Shown here: piece by piece, positions 23,355 through 31,984 of the stretch
How the letters are laid out: every line of letters starts with the position of its first letter
How positions within the stretch are numbered: the first letter of the stretch is position 1
The notes under the pieces: model-generated
Told to the model about the DNA's origin: nothing
Database searches by the model: none
Seen by the model: only the letters and a program-made list of their open reading frames with translations
Source: Lacihabitans sp. LS3-19
Lineage (GTDB): Bacteria > Bacteroidota > Bacteroidia > Cytophagales > Spirosomataceae
Reading direction: 5' to 3'
DNA: 35,773 bases
Assembly: GCF_024343575.1 (NCBI RefSeq)
Contig: NZ_RJUA01000021.1
Location: 1 to 35,773 of the forward strand
Position numbers and translations under genes: made by a program

Positions 23355-25217
23355 TTACACAATCATAATTGGCACTTCAATATTATGCCGCACTTTGTTT
23401 ATTGTTTCACCATATAGAAAATCTTTCACGGCTTTGTGTTTGTGAGCTCCCATTATCAATAAATCTATCTCGTTTTCTTTGATAAGCTCTACAATCTCCA
23501 CTACCCTATTTCGCATTCCCAAAATTGTTTCCACTTCAAGACCGTGTTCTTCCAAATTTGCTTTATAAACTGCCAACTGTGCTTTGTCTTTCTCTACTTC
23601 ATCTACATCGAGATTTTTGCCTAAGTAGCCAGCCACCGGACTTTCAACAATGTGTAAAATATACAATTTGGTATTTTCATTACATTGACTCAAAGCAAAT
23701 GACATTACTTTCTCGTCTACCTCCGAAAAATCCAAAGGCACCAGTATTTTGTTAAACAACACTTTATCTTCGATATTGAATACAGGCTTATTTTCAGCAT
23801 GATAACTTAATTTTTTAGCTTTAAATTTACCTGAAAGTGGGTAATAAAACATAGCGACAAATGTGGCGACAAAGAAAATACACAATATTGCCACGCCAAT
23901 TTTAACCCAAATATACTCTGTTTCTGAAGCCGTTTGAAAAAGCATTTGAGCTACATAACTTACATTTAAGGTAGTTATGATAGCAGCAATCAACCAAGCC
24001 AAAATCTGAACGCGAAGATTGATAACAAACTTACCCATGCGTTTTTTGTCACTCACAAAAAATATCATCGGTATTACAGCAAACGCCAATTGAAAACTTA
24101 AAATCACCTGACTTAGAATCAACAGGAAATCCACCATATTGTCTCCCGCAATTAATATTACGACCACCGCCGGCACAATGGCAACCAAACGAGTAATTAA
24201 CCTCCTTAAAATAGGATTCAATCGGATATTTAAATATCCTTCCATCACAATTTGACCCGATATAGTTCCTGTAATGGTAGAACTTTGTCCAGCCGCTATT
24301 AAGGCCACAGCAAAAAGAATTGGGGCAAGTTTATTGCCCAAAAGCGGAGCTAAAAGCTGATGAGCTTGTTCTATTCCAGCTATTTCGTATTGGCCATTTT
24401 TATAAAAAACGGAAGCTGCCAAAACTAATATGGCGGCATTTACAAAAAAAGCCAAATTAAGAGCAATCAAAGAATCCCAAAAGCTGTATTTTAGAGCTTT
24501 TTTAATCGAAAGGTCGTCTCTTTTTATTTTTCTGGATTGGATTATTGCCGAATGCAAGTACAGATTATGTGGCATAACCGTTGCACCAATTATTCCTATA
24601 GAAATATACAATGCGGAGGTATTCATTGTGGTTGGTATAAAACCTTGCATTATTTCGCCTACTGGTGGCTGAGCCATGATAATCTGCAGCAAAAATGAAA
24701 GACCGATTATACTTATCAAAGCAATTATAAAAGCCTCCATTTTTCGCATACCGAGTTTCTGCAAATACATCAACAAAAACGTATCAAGCACTGTTATCAT
24801 CACCCCATAAATCAAAGGGATATTAAATAAAAGCTTAAGACCAATGGCCATACCAATTACCTCCGCCAAGTCAGTAGAAGCAATGGCAATCTCTGCCAAA
24901 AACCACAAAACATAATTTACTTTTTTGGGATAGGTTAGCCGATTGGCTTGGGCAAGGTCTGTTCGAGTCACAATACCCATTCTAGCGGCTAAAGATTGTA
25001 AAACAACGGCCATTATATTGCTCAGCAACAAAATCCAAATGAGTTTGTAGTTGAACATACTACCACCTGCTATATCTGTTGCCCAATTGCCCGGATCCAT
25101 ATAACCCACACTAACCAAATAAGCAGGACCTAGATAACTAAAAATAGTTTTCCATTTGCTTTTTGGAGAAGCTGAGGTATCAACCGATTCAAAAACTTCT
25201 TGTAGTGATTTTTCCAT
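23355..25217 (-). CDS. mntH: NRAMP divalent metal transporter fused to a UspA domain
   Basis: 620 residues. The NRAMP part (~25-460, about 11 membrane helices) has the metal-binding signatures DPGN (41-44) and MPH (215-217) and should import Mn(II)/Fe(II) with protons. After TM11 a 25-residue linker leads to a universal stress domain (~488-620): FNKILVPLDFSEVDEKVM, then LLIMGAHKHKAVKDFLYG and the closing VPIMIV. Fusions of this kind are known in Bacteroidota. Usp domains bind ATP or act as sensors, so the domain may gate the transporter; inference. TATATTTG on the minus strand ends only 5 nt before the ATG. I saw no clear MntR/Fur box. Confidence 0.92.
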   Translation of the reverse strand: MEKSLQEVFESVDTSASPKSKWKTIFSYLGPAYLVSVGYMDPGNWATDIAGGSMFNYKLIWILLLSNIMAVVLQSLAARMGIVTRTDLAQANRLTYPKKVNYVLWFLAEIAIASTDLAEVIGMAIGLKLLFNIPLIYGVMITVLDTFLLMYLQKLGMRKMEAFIIALISIIGLSFLLQIIMAQPPVGEIMQGFIPTTMNTSALYISIGIIGATVMPHNLYLHSAIIQSRKIKRDDLSIKKALKYSFWDSLIALNLAFFVNAAILVLAASVFYKNGQYEIAGIEQAHQLLAPLLGNKLAPILFAVALIAAGQSSTITGTISGQIVMEGYLNIRLNPILRRLITRLVAIVPAVVVILIAGDNMVDFLLILSQVILSFQLAFAVIPMIFFVSDKKRMGKFVINLRVQILAWLIAAIITTLNVSYVAQMLFQTASETEYIWVKIGVAILCIFFVATFVAMFYYPLSGKFKAKKLSYHAENKPVFNIEDKVLFNKILVPLDFSEVDEKVMSFALSQCNENTKLYILHIVESPVAGYLGKNLDVDEVEKDKAQLAVYKANLEEHGLEVETILGMRNRVVEIVELIKENEIDLLIMGAHKHKAVKDFLYGETINKVRHNIEVPIMIV

Positions 25218-25222
25218 TGCTA

Positions 25223-25230
25223 CAAATATA
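25223..25230 (-). promoter_or_regulatory. -7-like box immediately before the NRAMP gene
   Basis: TATATTTG on the minus strand is separated from the ATG by 5 nt, implying a leaderless mRNA if real. No -33 TTG at 19-22 nt is present. Confidence 0.3.
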
Positions 25231-25306
25231 TAAAAAAACCAAGCTAATAGCTTAATCTGAAATTGTTTCGAATGAATATTTTGATAAAAAATCTACAATA
25301 AATTAT

Positions 25307-25322
25307 GTAACTTCAAAGTTAC
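25307..25322 (+). promoter_or_regulatory. Inverted repeat, likely ArsR operator
   Basis: GTAACTT-CA-AAGTTAC is a perfect 7-2-7 inverted repeat, 28 bp before the SRPBCC start. The only local DNA-binding candidate is the ArsR protein encoded as the second gene of this operon. Confidence 0.5.
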
Positions 25323-25349
25323 TCATTAGTTTTACAAAAAAATAATGCA

Positions 25350-25778
25350 ATGCAAAAAGACATCATACATCACTGGCATTTTAATCATTCCCCTGAAAAA
25401 GTTTGGAGATTACTGACCGAAACAGAACTTTTGGCGAAATGGCTGATGATAAATGACTTCAAACCCGAAATTGGGCACAAATTCACTTTTTATGCCAAAC
25501 CAATTATAAAAATGGGTTTCGATGGCAGAATCTATTGCGAAGTTCTTGAAGTGGAACCGTTTAAAAAACTGTCTTACACTTGGAAAGGTGGCCCAAAACC
25601 TGGAAAAATTACTTTAGATTCGGTAGTAACTTGGACATTGAAATCAAATGACCAAGGAACCCTTTTAACATTAGAACATACTGGCTTTAAAGGAATTAAA
25701 AACTATTTAACTTATATTTTCATGAACAAAGGCTGGGAGAAAATTGCGAAGAGATTGGGTAAAGAATTAGAATTATGA
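25350..25778 (+). CDS. SRPBCC/AHSA1-domain protein
   Basis: 142 residues. START-like fold: IIHHWHFNHSPEKVWRLLTE, ELLAKWLMINDFKPEIGHKF, a YTWKGG turn and the final helix NYLTYIFMNKGWEKIAKRL. It is a ligand-binding cytoplasmic protein of the AHSA1 type. The chosen ATG at 25350 is the second of two closely spaced ATGs; the first (25345) is in another frame and ends after about 23 codons. It overlaps the ArsR gene by 4 nt (ATGA). Gene order is reversed relative to the pair at 3832-4636. Confidence 0.85.
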   Translation: MQKDIIHHWHFNHSPEKVWRLLTETELLAKWLMINDFKPEIGHKFTFYAKPIIKMGFDGRIYCEVLEVEPFKKLSYTWKGGPKPGKITLDSVVTWTLKSNDQGTLLTLEHTGFKGIKNYLTYIFMNKGWEKIAKRLGKELEL

Positions 25779-26092
25779 GTTTACCCCAAATAGATAGTTT
25801 TCAAGTAATTGCGGATCCATGTAGGAGAGAAATTTTAAGATTATTAGAAAGTGAAAACAAAACTATTTCCAATATTTCTGAAAATTTCCAAATTAGTAGA
25901 CCAGCTATTTCAAAACATATTAAGATTTTAGAAACTTTCGGATTTCTGACAATTGTAAACAATGGCAGGGAAAGAATTTGTACTTTAAGCCCAAAAGGTT
26001 TTGAAGAAATAAGTCAATGGATTGCCCATTATGAAAACTTCTGGGCACAAAAAATGAAAAACTTCGAAAATTTGCTCAATCAGGATTTATGA
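25775..26092 (+). CDS. ArsR-family HTH repressor
   Basis: 105 residues: DSFQVIADPCRREILRLLES, recognition helix ISRPAISKHIKILE, wing NNGRERICTLSP, C-terminal EISQWIAHYENFW. It is a paralog of the ArsR at 3832 and has the same ADPxRR start. It lacks a classical metal site apart from single Cys residues. ATGA overlap with the SRPBCC gene means translational coupling. It likely represses its own operon through the inverted repeat at 25307. Confidence 0.87.
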   Translation: MSLPQIDSFQVIADPCRREILRLLESENKTISNISENFQISRPAISKHIKILETFGFLTIVNNGRERICTLSPKGFEEISQWIAHYENFWAQKMKNFENLLNQDL

Positions 26093-26148
26093 CGAAAGTT
26101 TATTTCTGCCGTTTATCAATATTCAGAAATTCTTAGAACTTATTGAAA

Positions 26149-26181
26149 TTGCTTATTGTCTTTTATGAAAGATTATATTTG
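26149..26181 (+). promoter_or_regulatory. Housekeeping promoter of the MBL-fold gene
   Basis: TTG at 26149-26151, a 22-nt spacer and TATATTTG at 26174-26181, 52 bp before the ATG. Confidence 0.5.
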
Positions 26182-26233
26182 AATCGGAATTTCAAATTGC
26201 CTTTCACTATTTACAAAAAAAGCAATATTTAAA

Positions 26234-27277
26234 ATGATCAAGCAATTTGGCGGAAAAGCCTCAAAAATAGAACTAGAAAAACTAGCCAAATCAAAACATT
26301 GGGACGGGAAAAAGTTTGAAAACTTGCAAGAAACAAAGATGGACTTTAGACTTTCGGGCATGCCTAAGTTTTTTAAAAAGCAATTTTTAGAAAAAGAAGG
26401 AAGAGAACCCAAAACTCCAATTCCGATTGAAAAATTTAATAAGGACACATTCTTAGCACCCAGTGAAAAGGCAAAATTTATTTGGTATGGACATTCCGTG
26501 GTTTTGATGAGAATTAATGGCAAAACGCTCCTTATCGACCCAATGTTTGGCCCAAATGCCGCTCCAATAGCTCCTTTTAAAGTTAAAAGATTCAGTGAAA
26601 ATACCTTAAACATTATTGATGAATTACCAGAAATAGACCTTGTCCTTTTTACGCACGACCATTATGACCACATAGATTTAAAAAGCGTAAAACGTTTAAA
26701 ATCAAAAGTTAAACAGTACTTTGTGGCTTTGGGAGTTAAAAGGCATTTGACAGAATGGGGAATAGACAATGAAAAAATAATTGAATTTGATTGGTGGAAA
26801 AAACAGTCTTTTGATGACATAACCATAACTTTTACGCCAACAAGGCATTTCTCTGGCAGAGGACTTACAGACAGAGCAAAGTCACTTTGGGGAGGTTGGG
26901 CATTCAAGACCCAAAATGAGAATATATGGTTTAGTGGTGATGGCGGCTTTGGTAATCATTTCACCGAAATAGGTAAAAAACTAGGCCCATTTGATTTCGG
27001 GTTTATGGAATGTGGCCAATACAACGAAAACTGGCACGCGATACACATGTACCCAGAGGAAAGTGTCCAAGCAGCAATAGATGCTAAAGTCACGAAAATA
27101 ATGCCTGTCCATTGGGCTGGTTTTACGCTTGCTCAACATCACTGGAAAGAACCAATAGAGCGTTTTATGGAAGCTTCCATAGCTAAAAAAGTTAATTTTA
27201 TAGCTCCAAAAATTGGAGAAATTGTTGAGCTTTCAGCCAAAAACAACTTAGAAAAATGGTGGGAAAATATTGGGTAA
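26234..27277 (+). CDS. Metallo-beta-lactamase-fold hydrolase (NAPE-PLD/UlaG-like)
   Basis: 347 residues. The MBL core starts near 80 (KFIWYGHSVVLMRINGKTLL, then LIDPMFG). Zinc ligands: HDHYDH (141-146), His205 (TPTRHFSGRG), Asp236 (FSGDGGFG) and His293 (PVHWAGF). The WYGHS...DP opening and the RHFSGRG block are those of NAPE-PLD-type and related L-ascorbate-6-P lactonase-like hydrolases. No signal peptide, so probably cytoplasmic. The substrate cannot be told from sequence; phosphodiester lipids are one family precedent. It is monocistronic by appearance. Confidence 0.85.
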   Translation: MIKQFGGKASKIELEKLAKSKHWDGKKFENLQETKMDFRLSGMPKFFKKQFLEKEGREPKTPIPIEKFNKDTFLAPSEKAKFIWYGHSVVLMRINGKTLLIDPMFGPNAAPIAPFKVKRFSENTLNIIDELPEIDLVLFTHDHYDHIDLKSVKRLKSKVKQYFVALGVKRHLTEWGIDNEKIIEFDWWKKQSFDDITITFTPTRHFSGRGLTDRAKSLWGGWAFKTQNENIWFSGDGGFGNHFTEIGKKLGPFDFGFMECGQYNENWHAIHMYPEESVQAAIDAKVTKIMPVHWAGFTLAQHHWKEPIERFMEASIAKKVNFIAPKIGEIVELSAKNNLEKWWENIG

Positions 27278-27392
27278 TTCATTTCGAATAAATTACCAAT
27301 GTAAACTAAAATTCTAATTGAAATTTAATTCATATTTCTTAGAATTCAGTGCCTACTTTTACGTTTCTAGAAAAATAAAATAAACTATTATC

Positions 27393-27953
27393 ATGTACAA
27401 AGACATTAAAAATCTTCTGAATACCGAGTCTGAACAATTATCTAAACTTCATTATATCGTTTCAAAGTCAATTGAAGATGAAAATCTAATCATCAACAAT
27501 CTCTTAAATCCGCCAAAAGAAATCTTGACGAGAGGTCAGAAAATCTCTGACAAAGTGGCTAGATTTGGTGGCAGTTGGGCCTTTATTATTTCCTTTTTTA
27601 TTGTCTTAGTGATTTGGATTTTATTCAATACGCTATCTCCAAAAGGTGATAATTTTGACCCCTACCCTTTCATTTTGATGAATTTGATTCTTTCATGTAT
27701 AGCGGCTCTCCAAGCTCCAGTAATTATGATGAGCCAAAACAGACAAGAGGAAAAAGATAGGCTTAGAAGCGAAAACGATTACATGGTTAACCTAAAAGCC
27801 GAGTTAGAAATCAGGTCGCTTCATCAAAAAATCGACTTACTTTTAGAAGAACAAATCAAGGTTTTGTTTGATAGCCAAGCCAAACAATTGGAGATTTTGA
27901 AAAATATTGAGCATAAATTAGCTGTATCTAATCCTGCCAAAAAGGTTGAGTAG
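27393..27953 (+). CDS. DUF1003 membrane protein
   Basis: 186 residues. A cytoplasmic N-terminal part ends in ILTRGQKISDKVARFGGSWA, followed by two membrane helices (~58-78, WAFIISFFIVLVIWILFN, and ~91-112) with the family-typical FDPYPFILMNLILSCIAALQ between them. Then comes QAPVIMMSQNRQEEKDR and a helical tail (LKAELEIRSLHQKIDLLL). This is the DUF1003 layout; biochemical role unknown. TACTTTTA near 27353 is a weak -7 candidate. Confidence 0.88.
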   Translation: MYKDIKNLLNTESEQLSKLHYIVSKSIEDENLIINNLLNPPKEILTRGQKISDKVARFGGSWAFIISFFIVLVIWILFNTLSPKGDNFDPYPFILMNLILSCIAALQAPVIMMSQNRQEEKDRLRSENDYMVNLKAELEIRSLHQKIDLLLEEQIKVLFDSQAKQLEILKNIEHKLAVSNPAKKVE

Positions 27954-27990
27954 ATTCAAAATAGCCGTAAAATAAAAATGGTTTCCTTTT

Positions 27991-28023
27991 TTTGTCCCAA
28001 AAGATTTCATTTTCTAGCTTTAG
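27991..28023 (+). promoter_or_regulatory. Promoter deciding the amidase start
   Basis: TTTG at 27991-27994, a 20-nt spacer and TAGCTTTAG at 28015-28023. Transcription would start about 7 nt later, which excludes a start at the upstream TTG (27992) and supports ATG 28037. Confidence 0.45.
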
Positions 28024-28036
28024 TAAAAAAAAGCAC

Positions 28037-29020
28037 ATGGAAACGAAATACGGATTTACAAAAATGAGTGTCCAAGAGTTTGAAAACTGGATTAACAATA
28101 CACGTGTAGCAAGGACTATTATATACCTACAGCAACATCACACTTTTAGCCCAAACTATCATAATTTCACTGGAAGTAATCATTTTGAATTGCAAAAAGC
28201 CATGAAAGACTACCATGTAGGCACCAATGGTTGGATGGATATTGGGCAGCATTTCTCCATATTTCCAGATGGAGAAATAGTAACTGGTAGAAGTTTAGAA
28301 AATACCCCTGCCTGCATCTATGGTAACAATTCCAATGCAATTTGCATAGAAAACGTTGGTGATTTCGACCAAAATATGGACCAAATGACTCAAGCCCAAA
28401 AAGACAGCATAGTGAAAGTAAGTGCTGCCATTTGTAAAAAATTTAGTATCCCAATCAATACCGACAAAATAGTATATCACCATTGGTTTCACTTGTCAAC
28501 AGGTGCTAGAAACAATGGAACTGGAGGTAACAAATCTTGCCCAGGAACGGCATTTTTTGGTGGAAACAAAGTGGGAGATTGCCAGAGCAACTTTCTACCT
28601 TTGGTTTATCAGGCACTTTTAGGTGCTACTTCACCCCCTATTCCTGCCGTTTTGAAATATGCAGTTGTAACAGCCGACAGTTTAAATATAAGAACCCAAG
28701 CAGATTATAGATCTGCAAAAGCCAACGATAGGGATGCAGCAACTTTAGGCTCAATTTTAAGAGTATATGAAGAACTAAACAATTGGTATAGGATTTCTTC
28801 TAGTCAACAGCATTGGGTATCTGCAAGATATACGCAAGACGTAAGAAGATCAACTGTAAACGCTAACACTTTAAATGTCAGAAGTGGACCTTCGACCAAT
28901 TTCCCCAAAGTGGGTTCTTACCAAAAAAACGAGGAAGTCTTCATAATGGAAGAGTCCAACGGCTGGTGTAAGGTAAGTCTTGAAAACAAATGGGTAAAAG
29001 ATGACTTTCTTGATTTCTGA
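28037..29020 (+). CDS. N-acetylmuramoyl-L-alanine amidase with two SH3b domains
   Basis: 327 residues from ATG 28037. Amidase_2/PGRP-type domain (~10-200): QHHTF (first Zn His), DIGQHFSIFPDGEIVTGR, NSNAICIENVGDF, HHWFH, and KSCPG, whose Cys is a Zn ligand and whose Lys matches the T7-lysozyme-type catalytic Lys. Two SH3b-like repeats follow (ADSLNIRTQADYRSAK... and ANTLNVRSGPSTNFPKVG), typical wall-binding modules. The enzyme cuts the muramoyl-alanine bond. No signal peptide is visible with this or the earlier start, so the export route is unclear. It is convergent with the TonB-domain gene, 11 bp apart. Confidence 0.88.
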   Translation: METKYGFTKMSVQEFENWINNTRVARTIIYLQQHHTFSPNYHNFTGSNHFELQKAMKDYHVGTNGWMDIGQHFSIFPDGEIVTGRSLENTPACIYGNNSNAICIENVGDFDQNMDQMTQAQKDSIVKVSAAICKKFSIPINTDKIVYHHWFHLSTGARNNGTGGNKSCPGTAFFGGNKVGDCQSNFLPLVYQALLGATSPPIPAVLKYAVVTADSLNIRTQADYRSAKANDRDAATLGSILRVYEELNNWYRISSSQQHWVSARYTQDVRRSTVNANTLNVRSGPSTNFPKVGSYQKNEEVFIMEESNGWCKVSLENKWVKDDFLDF

Positions 29021-29031
29021 TAAAAAAACTA

Positions 29032-29532
29032 CTACTTCTCTTCTTTTGCAAATGCTACAGGCAAAGTATGGTAAACTCTAACAGGCTTTCCGTCTAACAT
29101 GCCTGGTTTCCAGTTTGGCATACTCATAATCACTTTTTTTGCTGCGTCTTCACAGCCATGGCCAAGGCCTTTGGTTACTTTAGCGTCTGAAATAGAGCCG
29201 TCTTTTTCAACGATAAATCTTACATAAACTATACCCGATACCTCTGCTTTTTTAGCTGCATCAGGAATTACAAGATTGCTTCTCAGAAAACTAAACATTT
29301 TCATTTTCCCTCCAATAAACTCAGGCTTTTCTTTAACATAAGACAATACATCACCTTCACCATCTCCAGCGTAGGCATCTTTTTCGCCAAAATCCTCTTT
29401 TGACGCTTCCTCTTTTCTGTTAATGCTATATTTAGATTCTTCGCCACCGCCACATGAGCTTGTTCCCAAAAAGGTTAGACTTGAAATAGTTAAAATTGCT
29501 AGATTTGATTTAAGATATTTTGAAAATGCCAT
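29032..29532 (-). CDS. Lipoprotein with TonB C-terminal domain
   Basis: 166 residues. The signal peptide ends in a lipobox (FLGTSSC, Cys27) followed by GGG and a charged linker (~30-75). The rest is a TonB C-terminal domain: PEFIGGKMKMFSFLRSNLVI, GIVYVRFIVEKDGSISDAKV, GCEDAAKKVIMSMPNWKPG, and GKPVRVYHTLPVAF. Normal TonB is held by an N-terminal inner-membrane helix next to ExbBD. A lipid anchor would place this domain elsewhere, so energy transduction by the usual route is doubtful. No exbB/exbD nearby. Similar lipid-anchored TonB-domain proteins occur in Bacteroidota, function unclear. Confidence 0.8.
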   Translation of the reverse strand: MAFSKYLKSNLAILTISSLTFLGTSSCGGGEESKYSINRKEEASKEDFGEKDAYAGDGEGDVLSYVKEKPEFIGGKMKMFSFLRSNLVIPDAAKKAEVSGIVYVRFIVEKDGSISDAKVTKGLGHGCEDAAKKVIMSMPNWKPGMLDGKPVRVYHTLPVAFAKEEK

Positions 29533-29639
29533 TCGATTATTCTTTAAAATGTTTTTTATTTTGAGTAAAAATAAGGGGAATTTATGAAAACTCCGTATAA
29601 ACTTAAGATAAATATAGGAATGTAATATGTATAAAAAAC

Positions 29640-29671
29640 AAAAAGCCGTGATTGTATAATCAAGGCTTTTT
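29640..29671 (-). terminator. Terminator of the RND efflux operon
   Basis: AAAAAGCC...TGATT pairs with AATCA...GGCTTTTT (one mismatch, 4-nt loop). It lies 18 bp past the stop of the adaptor gene and looks functional in both directions. Confidence 0.88.
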
Positions 29672-29688
29672 GAAAATTTAAACTCGTT

Positions 29689-30822
29689 TTATTCTTCTGA
29701 TGCTCCGTTTTCCACAAAACTTACGCCACGCGTAACAATCTTACCTTCAATGACTTTAGGCTCTATTATTTCCACAAAACCATGGGCAACTCGACCAGTT
29801 TTAACTTCAATTTTCTCAAATTTCACTTGGTCTTTTCCGTCCGTCATTCTGAAAATAAAGCTACCATCTGTATTGGTCAAAATTGCAGACTCTGGCAAAG
29901 CCATTACTTTTGAATTTTGAACATTGATACTTCCAGAGATAAACTGACCCGGTCTTAGTGACTGCTCATAAACCTCATCTGTAATATGTACGTGCAGATT
30001 CAATGATTTTTGCTCAGGATCCACAGTTCTGTCTATTAAGTAAACTTTTCCAACAACAATTTTGCCAGAAGGTGTTTTAAAATCCACATCATGGCCCTCT
30101 TTTACCAATAGCATGTCATTCCCAAAAACTTTAAGCTCCACATGCATGTGCTGTGTACTAATAAGTTCAAAAAGTGTCTGGTCTTTATTAAAACTACTTC
30201 CATTGGTTACATTTACCGCTTTTACAAAACCACTTTGACTAGCCACCAAAGTATGCCTTGCTGAAATATTTGAGCTATTTAAAGTTGCAGGATTTATGCC
30301 TAAAACTTTTAGTTTTTCACTCAAACTTTTGGTTTTCACTTTGCTCAATTTAATCGTATTCTCAATTTCCTGAAACTTACGCTTGGCGGTAGCATCGTCA
30401 GCCAACAAAGCTTTCTGACGTTCGTATTCTTGGTTATACAATTCATTTTTAATGGATTCATTCAAATAATCCTCCTCTGTTTGTAGGAGTTCCATGCTTT
30501 GAATCTGTGCCAATTGCTCACCTTTTTTGATATATTTCCCTGGCAAAAGATTATGATTGATACTAGCAATCACACCATTCAATTGATAATTTACCGAGAA
30601 CATCTGATCTGGTGGTACGTCCACAACTCCATTAGCATCGATGTTGATATCCATGGTTTGTTCTTCCATGTTGCCAAGTTCCAGTTTCAGGTTATTAAAT
30701 TGCGTCTTGGTGAAAACTATCGAGTTGTCAACAGGAGCCGCTGGTGCTTCTTCAACTTTCTTTTCTGTACTGCACGAAAACATTGCCCCCGCACACAGTA
30801 TACTTATTAATATTTTATTCAT
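29689..30822 (-). CDS. RND periplasmic adaptor lipoprotein (CusB/CzcB-like)
   Basis: 377 residues. Lipobox at Cys17 (AMFSC). Beta-barrel/lipoyl/alpha-hairpin order of membrane-fusion proteins: NYQLNGVIASINHNLLPGKY... lipoyl half, a helical hairpin (~115-175, with QEYERQKALLADDATAKRKF), second lipoyl half (ARHTLVASQSGFVKAVNVTN) and beta-barrel (VDFKTPSGKIVVGKVYLIDR). It bridges the pump and the outer-membrane channel across the periplasm. I see no N-terminal Met-rich or His-rich metal site. It is the last gene of a four-gene operon and overlaps the TolC-like gene by 8 nt. Confidence 0.9.
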   Translation of the reverse strand: MNKILISILCAGAMFSCSTEKKVEEAPAAPVDNSIVFTKTQFNNLKLELGNMEEQTMDINIDANGVVDVPPDQMFSVNYQLNGVIASINHNLLPGKYIKKGEQLAQIQSMELLQTEEDYLNESIKNELYNQEYERQKALLADDATAKRKFQEIENTIKLSKVKTKSLSEKLKVLGINPATLNSSNISARHTLVASQSGFVKAVNVTNGSSFNKDQTLFELISTQHMHVELKVFGNDMLLVKEGHDVDFKTPSGKIVVGKVYLIDRTVDPEQKSLNLHVHITDEVYEQSLRPGQFISGSINVQNSKVMALPESAILTNTDGSFIFRMTDGKDQVKFEKIEVKTGRVAHGFVEIIEPKVIEGKIVTRGVSFVENGASEE

Positions 30823-31984
30823 TGCCTGTAAGATATTTTATGGTAGAAATTTTTACGTTTCTTTCTTTTTCTAAACTTATTAATTCTGATTTATACGTCA
30901 AATTTTGGTTGTAAGCCAAATACCAATCGTAATAGGTTATTTGGGCTGCCATGTATTTTTTATGAGAAATTTCCATCACTTTTTCAGATGAAGGAAGTAG
31001 CTGCTTATTTAACATTTCTATCTGGTTTTCAATATTCAGCAAACTACCTCTCAAACTAATCACTTCATTGTCAATTTGATGTACAATTTTCTCCAATTCT
31101 GATTCTTGAATCAGCACATTGATTTTCGACGCCTCCACTCTGGATTTTTGTGCTTTTGTGAAAATAGGCATTTCCACGCCTACCATACCGACAAATTGTC
31201 GCCAACTACCAGCCATACTTTGATTTAAAACCCCAAGATTTATACTTGGCAAGAGTTTACTTTTTTCAGTTTCTAGCATACTCTTTGAGCTTTCAATCAT
31301 AGATTTTTGCCATCCTAGTCTTGGATTGCCATCATAGGTTTTTACTAAAACTGCAGCTGCATTTTGAAAATCTAATTCCGGAATATCCGATATATTTAAG
31401 AGAATTTTCAATTGAGCCAAAATCTCATTTTCCTGTTGGTTAATCTTGGCGATTTTCATTTCATTTTCTAAAATCCGCAACCTTACATTACTTGATTCTA
31501 ATATATCAGATTCTCCTTCTTCAAATCTCCTTTTATACACTTTCTCAATCTCACTTAATTTCAGATTTTCTTTTTCTAAAACAGTTTTTAATTTGTTCAA
31601 AGAATACAAAGCATAGTAAAAAGTGGAGACGTTCATTCGATATTCATTTCTTAAAACGCTAACTTCCGATTCTCCAATTTTTACCAGAGATTCATTGTAG
31701 GCTTTTCTAAGTTTAAAAACTTTAGGCAATTCCACATTTTGAATAGCACTCAATGAATAATCCCAAACATTAGGCGTTTGAATATTGCCAAAAGAATAAT
31801 CAATTTTAGTCTTAGGTACTTCGTAGGCTGTATTTACTAAGGCTTTTTGAAGATCTACTCTTTTCAAAGCCAAAGCCAAATCTCTGTTTTGGTCTAAACC
31901 CTTTTGCGTCAAAGTTTCCAAATTTACTTTTTGAGCAAAAGCGAAATTGACGATTAGGCTAAATATTATTATTTTCTTCATCAT
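30815..31984 (-). CDS. TolC-family outer-membrane channel (CzcC/CusC-like)
   Basis: 389 residues with a short signal peptide (LIVNFAFAQ). Two tandem outer-membrane-efflux repeats: long helices such as NRDLALALKRVDLQKALVNT and EIEKVYKRRFEEGESDILES, with the second half after ~190. It forms the exit duct of the tripartite pump. The first ATG overlaps the TGA of the pump gene (ATGA, 4 nt) and the 3' end overlaps the adaptor gene by 8 nt, so all three are translationally coupled. Length is slightly short for CzcC but complete. Confidence 0.9.
   Translation of the reverse strand: MMKKIIIFSLIVNFAFAQKVNLETLTQKGLDQNRDLALALKRVDLQKALVNTAYEVPKTKIDYSFGNIQTPNVWDYSLSAIQNVELPKVFKLRKAYNESLVKIGESEVSVLRNEYRMNVSTFYYALYSLNKLKTVLEKENLKLSEIEKVYKRRFEEGESDILESSNVRLRILENEMKIAKINQQENEILAQLKILLNISDIPELDFQNAAAVLVKTYDGNPRLGWQKSMIESSKSMLETEKSKLLPSINLGVLNQSMAGSWRQFVGMVGVEMPIFTKAQKSRVEASKINVLIQESELEKIVHQIDNEVISLRGSLLNIENQIEMLNKQLLPSSEKVMEISHKKYMAAQITYYDWYLAYNQNLTYKSELISLEKERNVKISTIKYLTGNE

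Noticed and set aside
26234-27277. MBL-fold protein as an antibiotic beta-lactamase
   Set aside because: No signal peptide, and the WYGHS...DP opening with RHFSGRG points to NAPE-PLD/UlaG-like hydrolases.
27992-28036. Upstream TTG start for the amidase
   Set aside because: It overlaps the TTTG promoter element; the ATG at 28037 lies just after the predicted transcription start.
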